Assembly (NCBI GenBank): GCA_005790605.1 | Contig: SXUI01000017.1 | Location: 106,690-170,689, forward strand | Reading direction: 5' to 3' | Length of the DNA stretch: 64,000 nt | Source: Planctomycetia bacterium | GTDB lineage: Bacteria; Planctomycetota; Phycisphaerae; Phycisphaerales; SM1A02 | In this document: positions 35,376-44,261 of the stretch, piece after piece | Position numbering within the stretch: position 1 is the stretch's first letter | Layout: every line of letters begins with the position of its first letter | The notes under the pieces: model-generated | What the model saw: only the letters and a program-made list of their open reading frames with translations | Told to the model about the DNA's origin: nothing | Database searches by the model: none | Program-made: the position numbers and the translations under genes

Positions 35376-36434
35376 TTACTCTGGGCAGTTGCCCCAGAGG
35401 CTGAGGAGCATCGCAAGGTCTGCCGCGTCGACGATCGTGTCACCGTTCAAGTCACCTGGTGCGCCAGGGATTCCCCAGCTTGACAGGAGGATCGCGAGAT
35501 CAGGCGCGTCGATGATCGTGTCGCCGTTCAAGTCGCCGAGGCAGTTTGATCCGCCGCCGCCACCCGCGATTTCGATCACGGCAAGGTGTGCGTAGGTTCC
35601 GCCAGATTCCTGAAGATCGTTCCACTGACCCGTAGATCCAAACATCTCGGCGTAGTGCTCGACGCCGCTTGAGTTGTTCGGTTCCCCAGCGTTCCAGTTG
35701 GTGTACTTCGCGGGAGTTCCATCCGTCCACGAGAAGACGCCCTCGTTGCCGAAGTCCGTGAAGCCAATCCAGATGCGTCGATCGACACCCGCGAGATTCC
35801 CGAAGTTCGCGTGCACGAACTCCTGTTCCGCGGCATCGCCGATGGAAGTGAGATGACCGCCAAGCGCGACGCCGAGAGATTCGGCGGCGTTGAAGCTCAG
35901 CCCGCTCACCGCGACGTAGCGGTTCCCAGTGACCTTGTCAGTGATGTCTGCTTCGAAGGCCATTGGCTGGATCGAGAAGGAGCCTGATCCCGAGATACCC
36001 GCTCCGTAGGAGCCGACGCGAATGAGGTAGCTCACGCCGCCCTCCGTTGAAAATCGCACTCGGGTCTGGAGCGCGCAAGCATCATCATTGCAGGCGATCG
36101 CTGCGCTGAGACACGCTTCGTGATAAATCGCGATTTTGCTGTCCCACGTTGCGAGGGCGCAGGTCGTCACATCGACCACACTCGTCTCTGGCGCAGTCCA
36201 GACAAACCAGACATCATTGAAGACTTGCTGGTTGTTAAAGAAGTTGCAGAGTGTGTCTGGGAGCCCGTCCGTTGTCGCGCCCACATTCGTCACCGCGAAG
36301 GTGCCATAGCCCTTGAGCGCTTCAGCCGAAGCACACTCATTCGCACCTTGAGCGCGTGCGTCTGAAGTGAGAGCGAGCGCAGTCGATACACCGCAGAGGA
36401 GAGCAAAGCAAGAGCGAAGGACGGGAGCGCGCAT
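35376..36434 (-). CDS. Exported C-type lectin protein with dockerin repeats
   Basis: About 352 aa from ATG 36434 (GAGG 5 nt upstream). A signal peptide ends near residue 28. Residues 30-160 form a beta-sandwich domain (NDVWFVWTAPETSVVDVTTC, then IAIYHEAC and IACNDDAC) that also occurs in the gene at 58672-61020. Residues 165-285 are a C-type lectin-like domain with WIGFTDFGNEGVFSWTDG, YTNWNAGEPNN (EPN motif) and QWNDL (WND motif), the calcium and sugar ligands of mannose-type lectins. A dockerin-like pair (DLNGDTIIDAPDLAILL, DLNGDTIVDAADLAMLL) ends the protein. A calcium-dependent glycan-binding role at the cell surface is likely. Confidence 0.9.
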   Translation of the reverse strand: MRAPVLRSCFALLCGVSTALALTSDARAQGANECASAEALKGYGTFAVTNVGATTDGLPDTLCNFFNNQQVFNDVWFVWTAPETSVVDVTTCALATWDSKIAIYHEACLSAAIACNDDACALQTRVRFSTEGGVSYLIRVGSYGAGISGSGSFSIQPMAFEADITDKVTGNRYVAVSGLSFNAAESLGVALGGHLTSIGDAAEQEFVHANFGNLAGVDRRIWIGFTDFGNEGVFSWTDGTPAKYTNWNAGEPNNSSGVEHYAEMFGSTGQWNDLQESGGTYAHLAVIEIAGGGGGSNCLGDLNGDTIIDAPDLAILLSSWGIPGAPGDLNGDTIVDAADLAMLLSLWGNCPE

Positions 36435-36674
36435 GACGACCTCAAGGTGGAATAGAACGGGCACGCGGCCGAGATGAGCCATCACATGGCACAACTCTCG
36501 ACCGACCCAGGATGCAGGGACCCTGCAAACCTACCGCGAATCCAGTCGGGATCCACTCCGGAGCGTGATTTCCGACGAATGTGCTCCCTTCCGAAGAAAA
36601 ATCCGCGCTTGCCGAGACCCTATGAGCATCCACTACGCTCCCCCGCCTCCAATCGCCTCATTCCCGCTCAGCCC

Positions 36675-37655
36675 ATGCGTCTGCACAGCGCTCTCAACGC
36701 GCTTCAAACACGACCCAACCCGATGATTTTCTACTCACGAGCAAGCGTCTATGCCGCATTTTTCTCGCCGACTGTCGAAGTGAAAAACTCGATCGATCGC
36801 CTTGTCCGCGCTGCACTCGCACGAAAGCCCAAGTCGGTGATCGATCCGTGCTGTGGACCGGGTCTTTGGCTCGAACACTTCGCAACACACGGCGCGCGAG
36901 TCGCCGGAAGCGACCTTCAAGAAGCGGCAGTCGCGGCGGCGGATGCTCGACTCGCGGGGCACAACGCGGTTGTCGCCGTCGGTGACATGCGCGATCCACC
37001 AGCGATGCTCGGTGAGGACTTTGAATTGTGCATGAACCTCGACAACTCCATCGGTCACCTCGGAAGCCGAGAGGATGTTGTCGCTCACTTCATCGCGATG
37101 CGAAAACGAATGACGACGAAGAGCGCGTACATCCTCGGATGCGCGATTCGAGAGAAGGATGACGTCATCGTGCCTCAGACCGTGTTCGAGCGTGGACCCA
37201 CGGAGGTTCCGGGCGGCGGGTTCGCGTCGCTACGGACGGAAACCCTCGGCATCGACCTCACCACTCGCTGCGAGCGAATTCGACAATGGACGATGAGCGC
37301 ACATGTACCCGATTGCCCACCCCTCATCATCGAACAATACGACCTGCTGACCTTTGGCCTGTCGGAGTGGAAGGCGATTTTCGAAGAGAGTGGCGGTTGG
37401 ACAGTGTTGCAGTGCTGCGACGCGACGGACGAGTCCTACCCCATCAAGCCCTTCACGCCTGGCGCTGGAGATGTGGTGCTGCTCCTCCAACCTCGTACGA
37501 AATCTGCAAGGGCGAAACACGCTGCGCCGCCGATCGAGGCCAAGCGCGAGAAATCAAAGGCGAACACTGTCATCCGGCAGACATCCAAAGCTCCCGATCG
37601 AAACGCCTCTCTGAAAAGGGCAAAGCGTAAACGCCGCGCGTTGCGCGATCGCTGA
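36675..37655 (+). CDS. SAM-dependent methyltransferase
   Basis: About 326 aa from ATG 36675; ATG 36723 is also possible and an upstream ATG at 36474 would overlap the promoter of the divergent lectin gene. Motif I is VIDPCCGPGLWLEHFA, then AGSDLQEAAV supplies the acidic residue for the adenosyl ribose, VAVGDMRDP is motif II and FELCMNLDNSIGHL is motif III. This is a class I Rossmann methyltransferase. The last 60 residues are rich in Lys/Arg (KAKRKRRALRD-like), which suggests nucleic acid or acidic-partner binding. The substrate is unknown. Confidence 0.85.
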   Translation: MRLHSALNALQTRPNPMIFYSRASVYAAFFSPTVEVKNSIDRLVRAALARKPKSVIDPCCGPGLWLEHFATHGARVAGSDLQEAAVAAADARLAGHNAVVAVGDMRDPPAMLGEDFELCMNLDNSIGHLGSREDVVAHFIAMRKRMTTKSAYILGCAIREKDDVIVPQTVFERGPTEVPGGGFASLRTETLGIDLTTRCERIRQWTMSAHVPDCPPLIIEQYDLLTFGLSEWKAIFEESGGWTVLQCCDATDESYPIKPFTPGAGDVVLLLQPRTKSARAKHAAPPIEAKREKSKANTVIRQTSKAPDRNASLKRAKRKRRALRDR

Positions 37656-37690
37656 AACGCGGCGACGCAGGCGCGCACACTGAAGCGCCG

Positions 37691-38761
37691 TTACTCCGGA
37701 AGAATGAAACTCTCCGGTGAGAAGTAGCCTTCCCGGAATGGCGCCTCGCTCTTGAGCGAGATCGTGAGCCGACTAGGGAGTCCGCCGTTGAGTTCAGGCC
37801 CACCGCTCGCCCGATCACGAGGTGGAGGTGGCGGCCTATCCCCGGGATGGCGATCACTCGGAGCCCCGCCTTCAGGTCCACCGCCAAGGGGCCGAACTGG
37901 TCTTTGCGCAAATCCGCTAGGTGGACTACCTGATCCATTTCGCGGGCGAGAGGACGACCATTGCACTTCTGCGCGCAACACTCTCTGCGACTGTGGGTCA
38001 AGCCAGAGCGCGACTGCATCGGGCTGCGTTCCACTCCGCGTCGCGCGTGCGCCCGCCTCGAGCACATCGCTCCGCAACTTCGCTTCGATCTTTGTCGCGA
38101 GCTTTCCATCAGTGAGCGTGGTTGACTGCGGCGCACCGATCTCGTAACGCTCATCAATGGACGCGATGAGCGCCGCGATCGAATCGACGACCAAGTCACC
38201 GTCCTTCGCGGCAACCCAACCTGGCCACGCGAGCGAAACGCCTTCAGTGAATCGCCCCGCTCGATCGCGCATCCAAGAACGCGCGCCATCGCGGCCCTTC
38301 AGGAGGCGCGAGCCATCGGGATAGTCGATCAAGAGCAACATCTGCTCCGGTCCCCGCACATCGAGCCGCCCGAACAACGCTGGCGCATGGCGATCATGAT
38401 CTGGAGGATCGAGACGAAAGTCGAAACTGCGATCAACCGCGAGCTGCTCCACCCGTGCCGCCATTGCGAGAAGGTGGCTTGAGCCCGAGGCACTCGGCCA
38501 AACCATGAACCCGATCACGATGAGGGCCGCAACTGCGATACCGACCCAGCGCGCTTGCATGCTCTGAAAGAAAGACGATTTCGCCCGCCATTCTGCGGCC
38601 GGCTCCGCGCAATCGCGCAAGCACGCGTCAACGCGCGCTCGTCGCGACGCATCCGTTGTGCTGAGCGCAATCGAAAGTACCCCTTCGACGAATCGATCTC
38701 GTGCGTCGACCTCAGTCGCCGGCATCGCCGGATACGCATCAAACTCTGATTCAGTGCTCAT
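37691..38761 (-). CDS. Membrane-anchored protein encoded with an ECF sigma factor, putative anti-sigma factor
   Basis: About 356 aa from ATG 38761, which overlaps the sigma factor stop by 4 nt. An acidic N-terminal cytoplasmic part of about 70 aa (DRFVEGVLSIALSTTDASRRA) is followed by one transmembrane helix (WVGIAVAALIVIGFMVWP) and a larger periplasmic part with alternating strands (MLLLIDYPDGSRLLKGRDGA). A Pro/Gly/Arg-rich segment near residue 300 (PGDRPPPPPRDRASGG) is low complexity. No zinc motif (HxxxCxxC) is seen, so it is not a canonical ZAS anti-sigma factor. Coupling to the sigma gene and topology support an anti-sigma role. Confidence 0.75.
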   Translation of the reverse strand: MSTESEFDAYPAMPATEVDARDRFVEGVLSIALSTTDASRRARVDACLRDCAEPAAEWRAKSSFFQSMQARWVGIAVAALIVIGFMVWPSASGSSHLLAMAARVEQLAVDRSFDFRLDPPDHDRHAPALFGRLDVRGPEQMLLLIDYPDGSRLLKGRDGARSWMRDRAGRFTEGVSLAWPGWVAAKDGDLVVDSIAALIASIDERYEIGAPQSTTLTDGKLATKIEAKLRSDVLEAGARATRSGTQPDAVALWLDPQSQRVLRAEVQWSSSRPRNGSGSPPSGFAQRPVRPLGGGPEGGAPSDRHPGDRPPPPPRDRASGGPELNGGLPSRLTISLKSEAPFREGYFSPESFILPE

Positions 38762-39345
38762 GCGAGAAGACCTTTCGATTGGAGGCACCTTGCGACGGCC
38801 GCGCGGGCTCTCTGCAGGCGCTTCTTCGCATTCTCCTCCGACAACGCGAGAAAGTCCGCAACGGCGCGAAGTCCGCGGCTCTCTTGGTAGACGAGTTGGA
38901 CAATTGCACGATGCTCATCCGCAAGTCGATCCACGCAATCACGAACGGCGGCGATCCGCTCATCCTGCTCGAGGTTCTCGCGAGACTCAAACACTTCCGC
39001 ATGCCGCGCGATCGCATCAAGGGTCGACTCATCGACGAAGAGTGTTCCGTGTGCTCTCCGACGCTTCATCGCGCACCGCGCGACGATGCCCCTCAGCCAC
39101 GGCCCAAACGGACGCGAACGGTCGTAGTCCCCGATGCGCCGCCATGCGACCACGAAGGCCTCCTGCATGAGATCGTCCTCGATCGATCGCTCCCGACAAA
39201 TCGCGCGAATGAAAGCAAGCAAGGGACCAGACTGCTCGCGCACGAGCACTTCGAAGAGTTCACGCGCCGAAGGCGTGCCTGATCGACCCTCTGAGGAGTC
39301 GGCAACATGCTTCGCGCAGTCATCCGGTGGAATTGGTGTCGTCAT
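38758..39345 (-). CDS. ECF-type RNA polymerase sigma factor
   Basis: About 195 aa from ATG 39345 (ATG 39405 is a longer alternative). Region 2 spans LLAFIRAICRERSIEDDLMQEAFVVAWRRIGDYD and PFGPWLRGIVARCA, and region 4 spans RLADEHRAIVQLVYQ, then AVADFLALSEENAKKRLQRARAAV with the recognition helix. The double-domain structure and size fit sigma-70 group 4 factors, which are abundant in planctomycetes. The downstream membrane protein overlaps by 4 nt and is probably its anti-sigma factor. Promoters it recognises cannot be read from this window. Confidence 0.9.
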   Translation of the reverse strand: MTTPIPPDDCAKHVADSSEGRSGTPSARELFEVLVREQSGPLLAFIRAICRERSIEDDLMQEAFVVAWRRIGDYDRSRPFGPWLRGIVARCAMKRRRAHGTLFVDESTLDAIARHAEVFESRENLEQDERIAAVRDCVDRLADEHRAIVQLVYQESRGLRAVADFLALSEENAKKRLQRARAAVARCLQSKGLLA

Positions 39346-39633
39346 GCCGTAGCGTCCGCCACTCGCACTTGCCCGCAAGGACTCTGGTCGGGACAGAATA
39401 GTCATCGCATTTCCGAAACAACTCCATACCGCGGCGTGCGCCGATGCCGCAGTATCTACCGACGCTGCCCAGAAGCGAGGCGGAAGAGCCGAAGGGAAAA
39501 GCCAAGTCCAAGTGTCCAAGATTGATCGCGACCGATTCTAAACGGCTGTGGCGAATCGAGAGGACGCTCCGACGCGGCCCTCGACTCGCCACTCCGTGTT
39601 GCACTTCCGCAAGGTGCATCATTGCTCTTGGAT
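39346..39633. other. Intergenic region without a recognised gene
   Basis: 288 bp between the ECF sigma gene and the end of a lipoprotein gene on the same strand. It should hold the sigma operon promoter; no hairpin, coding frame or RNA gene is evident. Confidence 0.5.
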
Positions 39634-40773
39634 TCACCCCTGCGCTGCGGACCACCGACCCAGGAACCGTGCCTCGTCGAGGGAGTTGTAGATGCCATCC
39701 CCATTGAGGTCACGAAACACCGTCGGATCGCCGTAGAACGCATTGAGGTCCAAGTCGTCAACCGCGAGGTCGCGGTTCCAATCCGCCGTCGGATTCGGTG
39801 CATGGGGGAAGACATCGCCGCTCGGCAGCGCGTGGCGCGATCCGATGGTCACGAGGTCGCCAGTTCGTTCGATCGGCAGCTCCACCCAAATCGTTCGGCC
39901 TAGAGCGATGCGACCATCAAGCAGGCCTCGGAACTTTTCACACGGCTCGTGTGGTTTGTCCTCAGTGCCGTCACGAGACATCGCAGGATCCGCAGAGCCC
40001 GGGTCAGCCCCTCGCTCTATGACGCCGGTCAACGCAAGACCAAGAAACGCAGACCCCTCGCGATAGAACAGTGAACTCGATTCTGTCGAATCAAGCCAGA
40101 GTCGCAGGCGAGCATTGAGCAGTTGGACCGTGACTTCGCAACATGCGACTGGTTGCGGCGGCGCCTCGTCGATGCCATTCTTCGAACTGTCAAGGGCAAA
40201 CTCCATCTGCATGGGAAGACGATGTGGTGATCCATCCAAAGCAACTCCACCTTCCGCGCGGTAACCCGCCGAAGCGTCACCCGCGGATTGGCACGCGACG
40301 AATCCGCGCGAACCAGCAAGTTGCAACGCGATGGTCTCCACCGGGAGCACGGGAATTGGATTGAGTGTCTCGCCACTTGGCGTATGGATGAGGAAGACGG
40401 CGCACTCCGCGAGAAGGTCCATCACCCGCTCGAAAATCCTCTCGATGTCATCCCACGCGAGTTCATGCTCCTGCCGACGCCGTTCAACACAACTTGCGTA
40501 GGAGTCGTCGATGATCTTTGAGAGACACGATCGCTCGACCTCTCGCTCGGCGATGCACGGCGCGACCAGGGCAGGATTCTCGTCGGCCAGTTTCCTGCAA
40601 CAAGCAAGCGACGCCTCGTGCACTTGCTCGAGCATCAGCCTGCCCGCATCGCGGCTTTTTTCACATTCGCACCCAAGCAGCGGAATGCTGATCGCGAAGG
40701 CGAATCCAGCTGCGCGCGAAATGACCCACGCGCGCAATTGGTTTGACTTTTCGAAACGACTAGATACATGCAT
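39634..40773 (-). CDS. Lipoprotein with a C-terminal dockerin-like pair, function unknown
   Basis: 379 aa from ATG 40773 (AAGGAG 11 nt upstream). The signal ends in a lipobox (SIPLLGC), so the protein is lipid-anchored. Early residues are Cys-rich (SLACCRKLAD, VERSCLSKIIDDSYASCVERR), spaced like a helical cysteine-hairpin domain. The middle is beta-rich without a known motif. The last 50 residues resemble dockerin repeats (DWNRDLAVDDLDLNAFY and DLNGDGIYNSLDEARFL), more divergent than the others in this window. Ligand and role are unknown. Confidence 0.68.
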   Translation of the reverse strand: MHVSSRFEKSNQLRAWVISRAAGFAFAISIPLLGCECEKSRDAGRLMLEQVHEASLACCRKLADENPALVAPCIAEREVERSCLSKIIDDSYASCVERRRQEHELAWDDIERIFERVMDLLAECAVFLIHTPSGETLNPIPVLPVETIALQLAGSRGFVACQSAGDASAGYRAEGGVALDGSPHRLPMQMEFALDSSKNGIDEAPPQPVACCEVTVQLLNARLRLWLDSTESSSLFYREGSAFLGLALTGVIERGADPGSADPAMSRDGTEDKPHEPCEKFRGLLDGRIALGRTIWVELPIERTGDLVTIGSRHALPSGDVFPHAPNPTADWNRDLAVDDLDLNAFYGDPTVFRDLNGDGIYNSLDEARFLGRWSAAQG

Positions 40774-40988
40774 GATCCCATTGACTCCTTTCCATCACGC
40801 CCAGTCCCCATCCGGGGTCCCCACTGAGGCATGTTGCGAGTTGGCGTGCCGCCGATCTCTCGGCCTCCGATTCACGCCGCGCTGCCATTCTGATGGCGCA
40901 ATTCAGCATGGAAGCGAAACTCTTCCAAAATACTGCCGCAAACTCCAAAATCGCGCGTTGGCTCGACTTTCACTACGCTTCGCACGTG

Positions 40989-42134
40989 ATGTCATCTGCT
41001 CCTACCCTTTCATACGTGCTTCGCCCTCTCGCCATTGCGTACCTCGCGATCTTCACCGCGGGCTGCGCAAGCCACTCACCCGTCACGCCGATCGCTCTCG
41101 CGTTCGACCGAACCGGGAGTTTCGCTGGCATCGGTGCACCAGGGTGGAACGGCGCTCAACTTGCCCTTGCGCAAGACGCTTCTGATGGATCGCCAACGAT
41201 CGCCGCGACAGTGCACGACACGAAAAGTAGCCCAGCTGCCGCTCGAGAAGTTGGAAACTCCGCGCGCCGCGACAGGGTTCAAGCGATTGCGGGATTCGCA
41301 GACAACGATCAGTTCCTCGCGATGGCGAAGGCCGCAGCCGGGACTGGCATTCCGCTCGTGAGCGCTGGGGCGACGGATCCGCGCATTCCCGAAACTATCA
41401 ATACGCCGATCTATATGGCCTGCTTCACCGACAATGTCCAAGCCGCGGCGATGATCCAGTTCGGCATGCAGAAGTTTGGACCGCGCTGCATTTTGATCTT
41501 CGACGCCGAAACAGATTACACACTCGGCCTCGCGACTTATGCGCAAGACTCGATCGTCGCGCGCGGCGGACAACTCGTCACACAACTCGCGTTCTCCGAT
41601 AGCGTCGGCTACACCACTGCAGTGCGCGCCGCAGCGAACAGTGCTGCAAACGCTGACTACATCCTTCTCGCCGCGCTCCCCGATCGCGCCGGCTGGCGTG
41701 TGCGAGCGCTTCGTGATGCAGGCATCGCGCTTCCGGTTCTTGGAGGAGACTCGTTTGATTCGCCGGAGATTCTTTCCGCCGATGCACCGATCAGCAATGT
41801 CTACTACGCCGCGCATGCGTGGTTCGGACGCGGTTGCACACCTCGCGCCGAAGCGTTCGCAGCTGCCTATCAGAAGGAGTTCGGCGTCGCGCCAACAGGA
41901 TTCGCCGGTCTCGGATACGACGCGACCAACTTGCTCATCGACGCGACATCGCGCGCGAACGGCGGATCGCTCGCGCGTGCACTCGCAGAGACCACGCACT
42001 TCGAAGGAGTCACTGGAGTCATCTCGTATGCCAACGGTCCGCTTCCGTTGAAGGAAGTCTGGATCGTGCAAGTTCAGAATGGTCACACATCGCTTGCCGA
42101 CTCTTTCACGCCTACAGTCGCGCGCAAGCGTTGA
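40989..42134 (+). CDS. Periplasmic binding lipoprotein, Leu/Ile/Val-receptor fold (Peripla_BP_6)
   Basis: About 381 aa from ATG 40989 with a lipobox (AIFTAGC). The mature protein follows the type I periplasmic-binding fold of branched-chain amino acid receptors: IALAFDRTGSFAGIGAPGWNGAQLAL at the start, a RVQAIAGFADNDQFLAMA block, GIPLVSAGATDPRI, and GFAGLGYDATNLLIDA near the end. No ABC permease or ATPase is adjacent; the next gene on the same strand (8 bp away) is an old yellow enzyme. It may deliver a ligand to a transporter elsewhere or act as a sensor. Confidence 0.85.
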   Translation: MSSAPTLSYVLRPLAIAYLAIFTAGCASHSPVTPIALAFDRTGSFAGIGAPGWNGAQLALAQDASDGSPTIAATVHDTKSSPAAAREVGNSARRDRVQAIAGFADNDQFLAMAKAAAGTGIPLVSAGATDPRIPETINTPIYMACFTDNVQAAAMIQFGMQKFGPRCILIFDAETDYTLGLATYAQDSIVARGGQLVTQLAFSDSVGYTTAVRAAANSAANADYILLAALPDRAGWRVRALRDAGIALPVLGGDSFDSPEILSADAPISNVYYAAHAWFGRGCTPRAEAFAAAYQKEFGVAPTGFAGLGYDATNLLIDATSRANGGSLARALAETTHFEGVTGVISYANGPLPLKEVWIVQVQNGHTSLADSFTPTVARKR

Positions 42135-42142
42135 ACCACTCC

Positions 42143-43276
42143 ATGACGAATCACTCCAACCGGCATCTCTTCTCGCCATACAAGATCGGCGCGATGCAGC
42201 TCCCGCATCGCATTGCGCTCGCGCCGCTGACGCGATGTCGGACCGGCGATGACCGAGTGCCGAGCGACCTCCACGCGCTCTACTACGCGCAACGCGCGTC
42301 AGCCGCGATTGCGATCTCCGAGGCTACGCAGATTTCACCCATGGGAATCGGATACCGAGGAACGCCGGGAATCCACAACGAGGCACAGGTGCAGGGATGG
42401 AAGCGCGTCGCTGATGCGGTCCATGCCGCTGGCGGTCGGCTCTTTGTCCAACTCTGGCATGTCGGGCGCGTGTCGCATCCGCATTGGCTCGGTGGCGAGA
42501 CACCCGTGTCAAGTTCCGGTGTGCTTCTCGAAGGGCAGACTCGTTTGTCCGATGGCTCGCTGGTGCCGTATGTCGCCCCGCGAGCGCTCGCACTCGACGA
42601 GATCCCTCTCGTCATTGCTGATTATGTTGCGGCGGCTACAAATGCGATTCGCGCCGGCGCGGACGGCGTCGAGATTCACGCGGCTAATGGCTACCTCATC
42701 GACCAGTTCTTGCGAGATGGCGTGAATCACCGCGGCGATGCATACGGCGGATCGATTCCGAATCGAATCCGATTTCTACGCGAAGTCACGGAGGCTGTGG
42801 CGCACGCATGCGGCGGTCATCGTGTCGGGGTTCGACTTTCTCCAACGAACCGATTCAACCAGATTTGGGACAGCGATCCTCACGCGCTCTTCGTCGCTGC
42901 CGCTGAGTCGCTCAACCCGTTCGACCTCGGTTACCTTCACATTCTTGAAGGTGTCGCAGGCTCAAGCAGCGCGCCGGCGGAAGGCCAGAAGCCCGTCGCC
43001 TCAACGATGCGAAAAGCATTTCACGGAACGATCATGATCAACGGCGGATACGACGCGGCATCCGGTGATGCCGCGATTCAATCCGGACTCGCCGACCTTG
43101 TCGCGTACGGCATTCCGTTTATCGCGAATCCGGATCTTCCCGTTCGGTATCGACTCGGCGCAACGATCACGCCGCCGAACCAGTCAACTTGGTACGCAGA
43201 GGGCGCGCGTGGCTATACGGATTACGCGATGCTCACGCATGAGCAACCCGCTGCCGTGAACGCATCCGCGAGTTGA
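42143..43276 (+). CDS. Old yellow enzyme, alkene reductase (NADH:flavin oxidoreductase)
   Basis: About 377 aa from ATG 42143, 8 bp after the binding-protein gene. Sequence landmarks of OYE/NemA-type TIM barrels are all present: LFSPYKIGAMQLPHRIALAPLTRCR, YYAQRASAAIAISEATQIS, FVQLWHVGRVSH with the FMN-contacting residues, GVEIHAANGYLIDQFLRDG, and a C-terminal glycine-rich phosphate-binding region (IMINGGYDAASGDA, PFIANPDLPVRY). The enzyme reduces activated C=C bonds or nitro compounds using NAD(P)H. Co-transcription with the binding lipoprotein is likely, but the shared role is not apparent. Confidence 0.92.
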   Translation: MTNHSNRHLFSPYKIGAMQLPHRIALAPLTRCRTGDDRVPSDLHALYYAQRASAAIAISEATQISPMGIGYRGTPGIHNEAQVQGWKRVADAVHAAGGRLFVQLWHVGRVSHPHWLGGETPVSSSGVLLEGQTRLSDGSLVPYVAPRALALDEIPLVIADYVAAATNAIRAGADGVEIHAANGYLIDQFLRDGVNHRGDAYGGSIPNRIRFLREVTEAVAHACGGHRVGVRLSPTNRFNQIWDSDPHALFVAAAESLNPFDLGYLHILEGVAGSSSAPAEGQKPVASTMRKAFHGTIMINGGYDAASGDAAIQSGLADLVAYGIPFIANPDLPVRYRLGATITPPNQSTWYAEGARGYTDYAMLTHEQPAAVNASAS

Positions 43277-43295
43277 AGCTGTCGCAAACGAGGCT

Positions 43296-44243
43296 TTAGT
43301 TGGTACAACTCGATCGTCCGCATCGGCCATCGCATGGCTCGATGTGCGCCGTCGCAGTGCCATCGCCAACTGCAGCAAGCGCTTCTCGCTCGACAAGCGA
43401 TGCAATCTCATGACCCTGCGATACCGTGAGTTTCGACGGCACGCGCAAGTGCATGTCGATCCAATGCGCGCGACCATCGTGGCGATGTCGGAGTGACGCG
43501 TAAGAACAAATCGATGGATGCTCTCCGCGCGCGTGCTTCTCAAGGACCGCGAGCAGTTTCGCGTGATCGCCCGCGTCTTGTCGCTCAAGAAGTGACGACA
43601 GTGACTCTCGAATCTGCCGTCCGCCCACGATGACAAGAATTGTCGCGAGCGTGACTGCGGTTGCCGTATCAATCCAAAGCATCCCCGTCCAACGCACCAA
43701 GAGAAGCGCGCCAACGACGCCGAGTGTCGTCAACAAGTCTGCAAGCAAGTGTTTTCCGTCACCCACAAGCGCCGCGGACTCGTGCCGCTTCCCCCACCAC
43801 AACAGTGCTGCGCCCGTCAACCCATTCAGCACCGCGCTCGCGACGACCAGCCAGAGTCCGATGTCGAGCCGCTCGAGTGGCGGCCGTGCTCGCGCGAGTC
43901 CTTCGAGTGCGTGAATCATGACGACGACGCCCGCGAACGCAATCATCACGCCTTCAAGTGCCGCGCTCGCGAACTCCGCCTTGCCATGCCCGTAGGGGTG
44001 TTCCGCATCAGGGGGACGCCGTGCGTAGAGAATCGCCGCGAGCGCGACGACGCTTGCGACGATGTTCACGGTGGACTCAAGCGCATCGGAAAAGATCGCC
44101 TCCGATCCCGTGAGCATCCAGCCCGCGCCTTTCAGCGAGAAACCGATCAACCCAACAGCCACGGCGATGCTCGCGATGACAGTGTCGCCGCGGCGATTTG
44201 GAGTTGCGCTCTGCTGAGTTGTCACGAGGAGAGCGTAGCGCAC
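43296..44243 (-). CDS. Cation diffusion facilitator (CDF) family transporter
   Basis: 315 aa from GTG 44243. Six transmembrane segments are seen, starting IASIAVAVGLIGFSLKGAGWMLTG. Metal-site motifs in helices 2 and 5 are SEAIFSDALESTVN and KHLLADLLTTLG, and the interhelical RRPPDAEHPYGHGKAEF is a strong CDF signature. The C-terminal cytoplasmic domain (SKLTVSQGHEIASLVE) is the ferredoxin-like CDF domain, ending with a cysteine-rich tail (EPCDGRCGRSSC) that may bind metal. The protein exports divalent cations such as zinc, iron or manganese. A P1B ATPase lies two genes away, so the region may serve metal homeostasis. Confidence 0.9.
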   Translation of the reverse strand: MRYALLVTTQQSATPNRRGDTVIASIAVAVGLIGFSLKGAGWMLTGSEAIFSDALESTVNIVASVVALAAILYARRPPDAEHPYGHGKAEFASAALEGVMIAFAGVVVMIHALEGLARARPPLERLDIGLWLVVASAVLNGLTGAALLWWGKRHESAALVGDGKHLLADLLTTLGVVGALLLVRWTGMLWIDTATAVTLATILVIVGGRQIRESLSSLLERQDAGDHAKLLAVLEKHARGEHPSICSYASLRHRHDGRAHWIDMHLRVPSKLTVSQGHEIASLVEREALAAVGDGTATAHIEPCDGRCGRSSCTN

Positions 44244-44261
44244 GCGCCTCGCGATGCGGCT

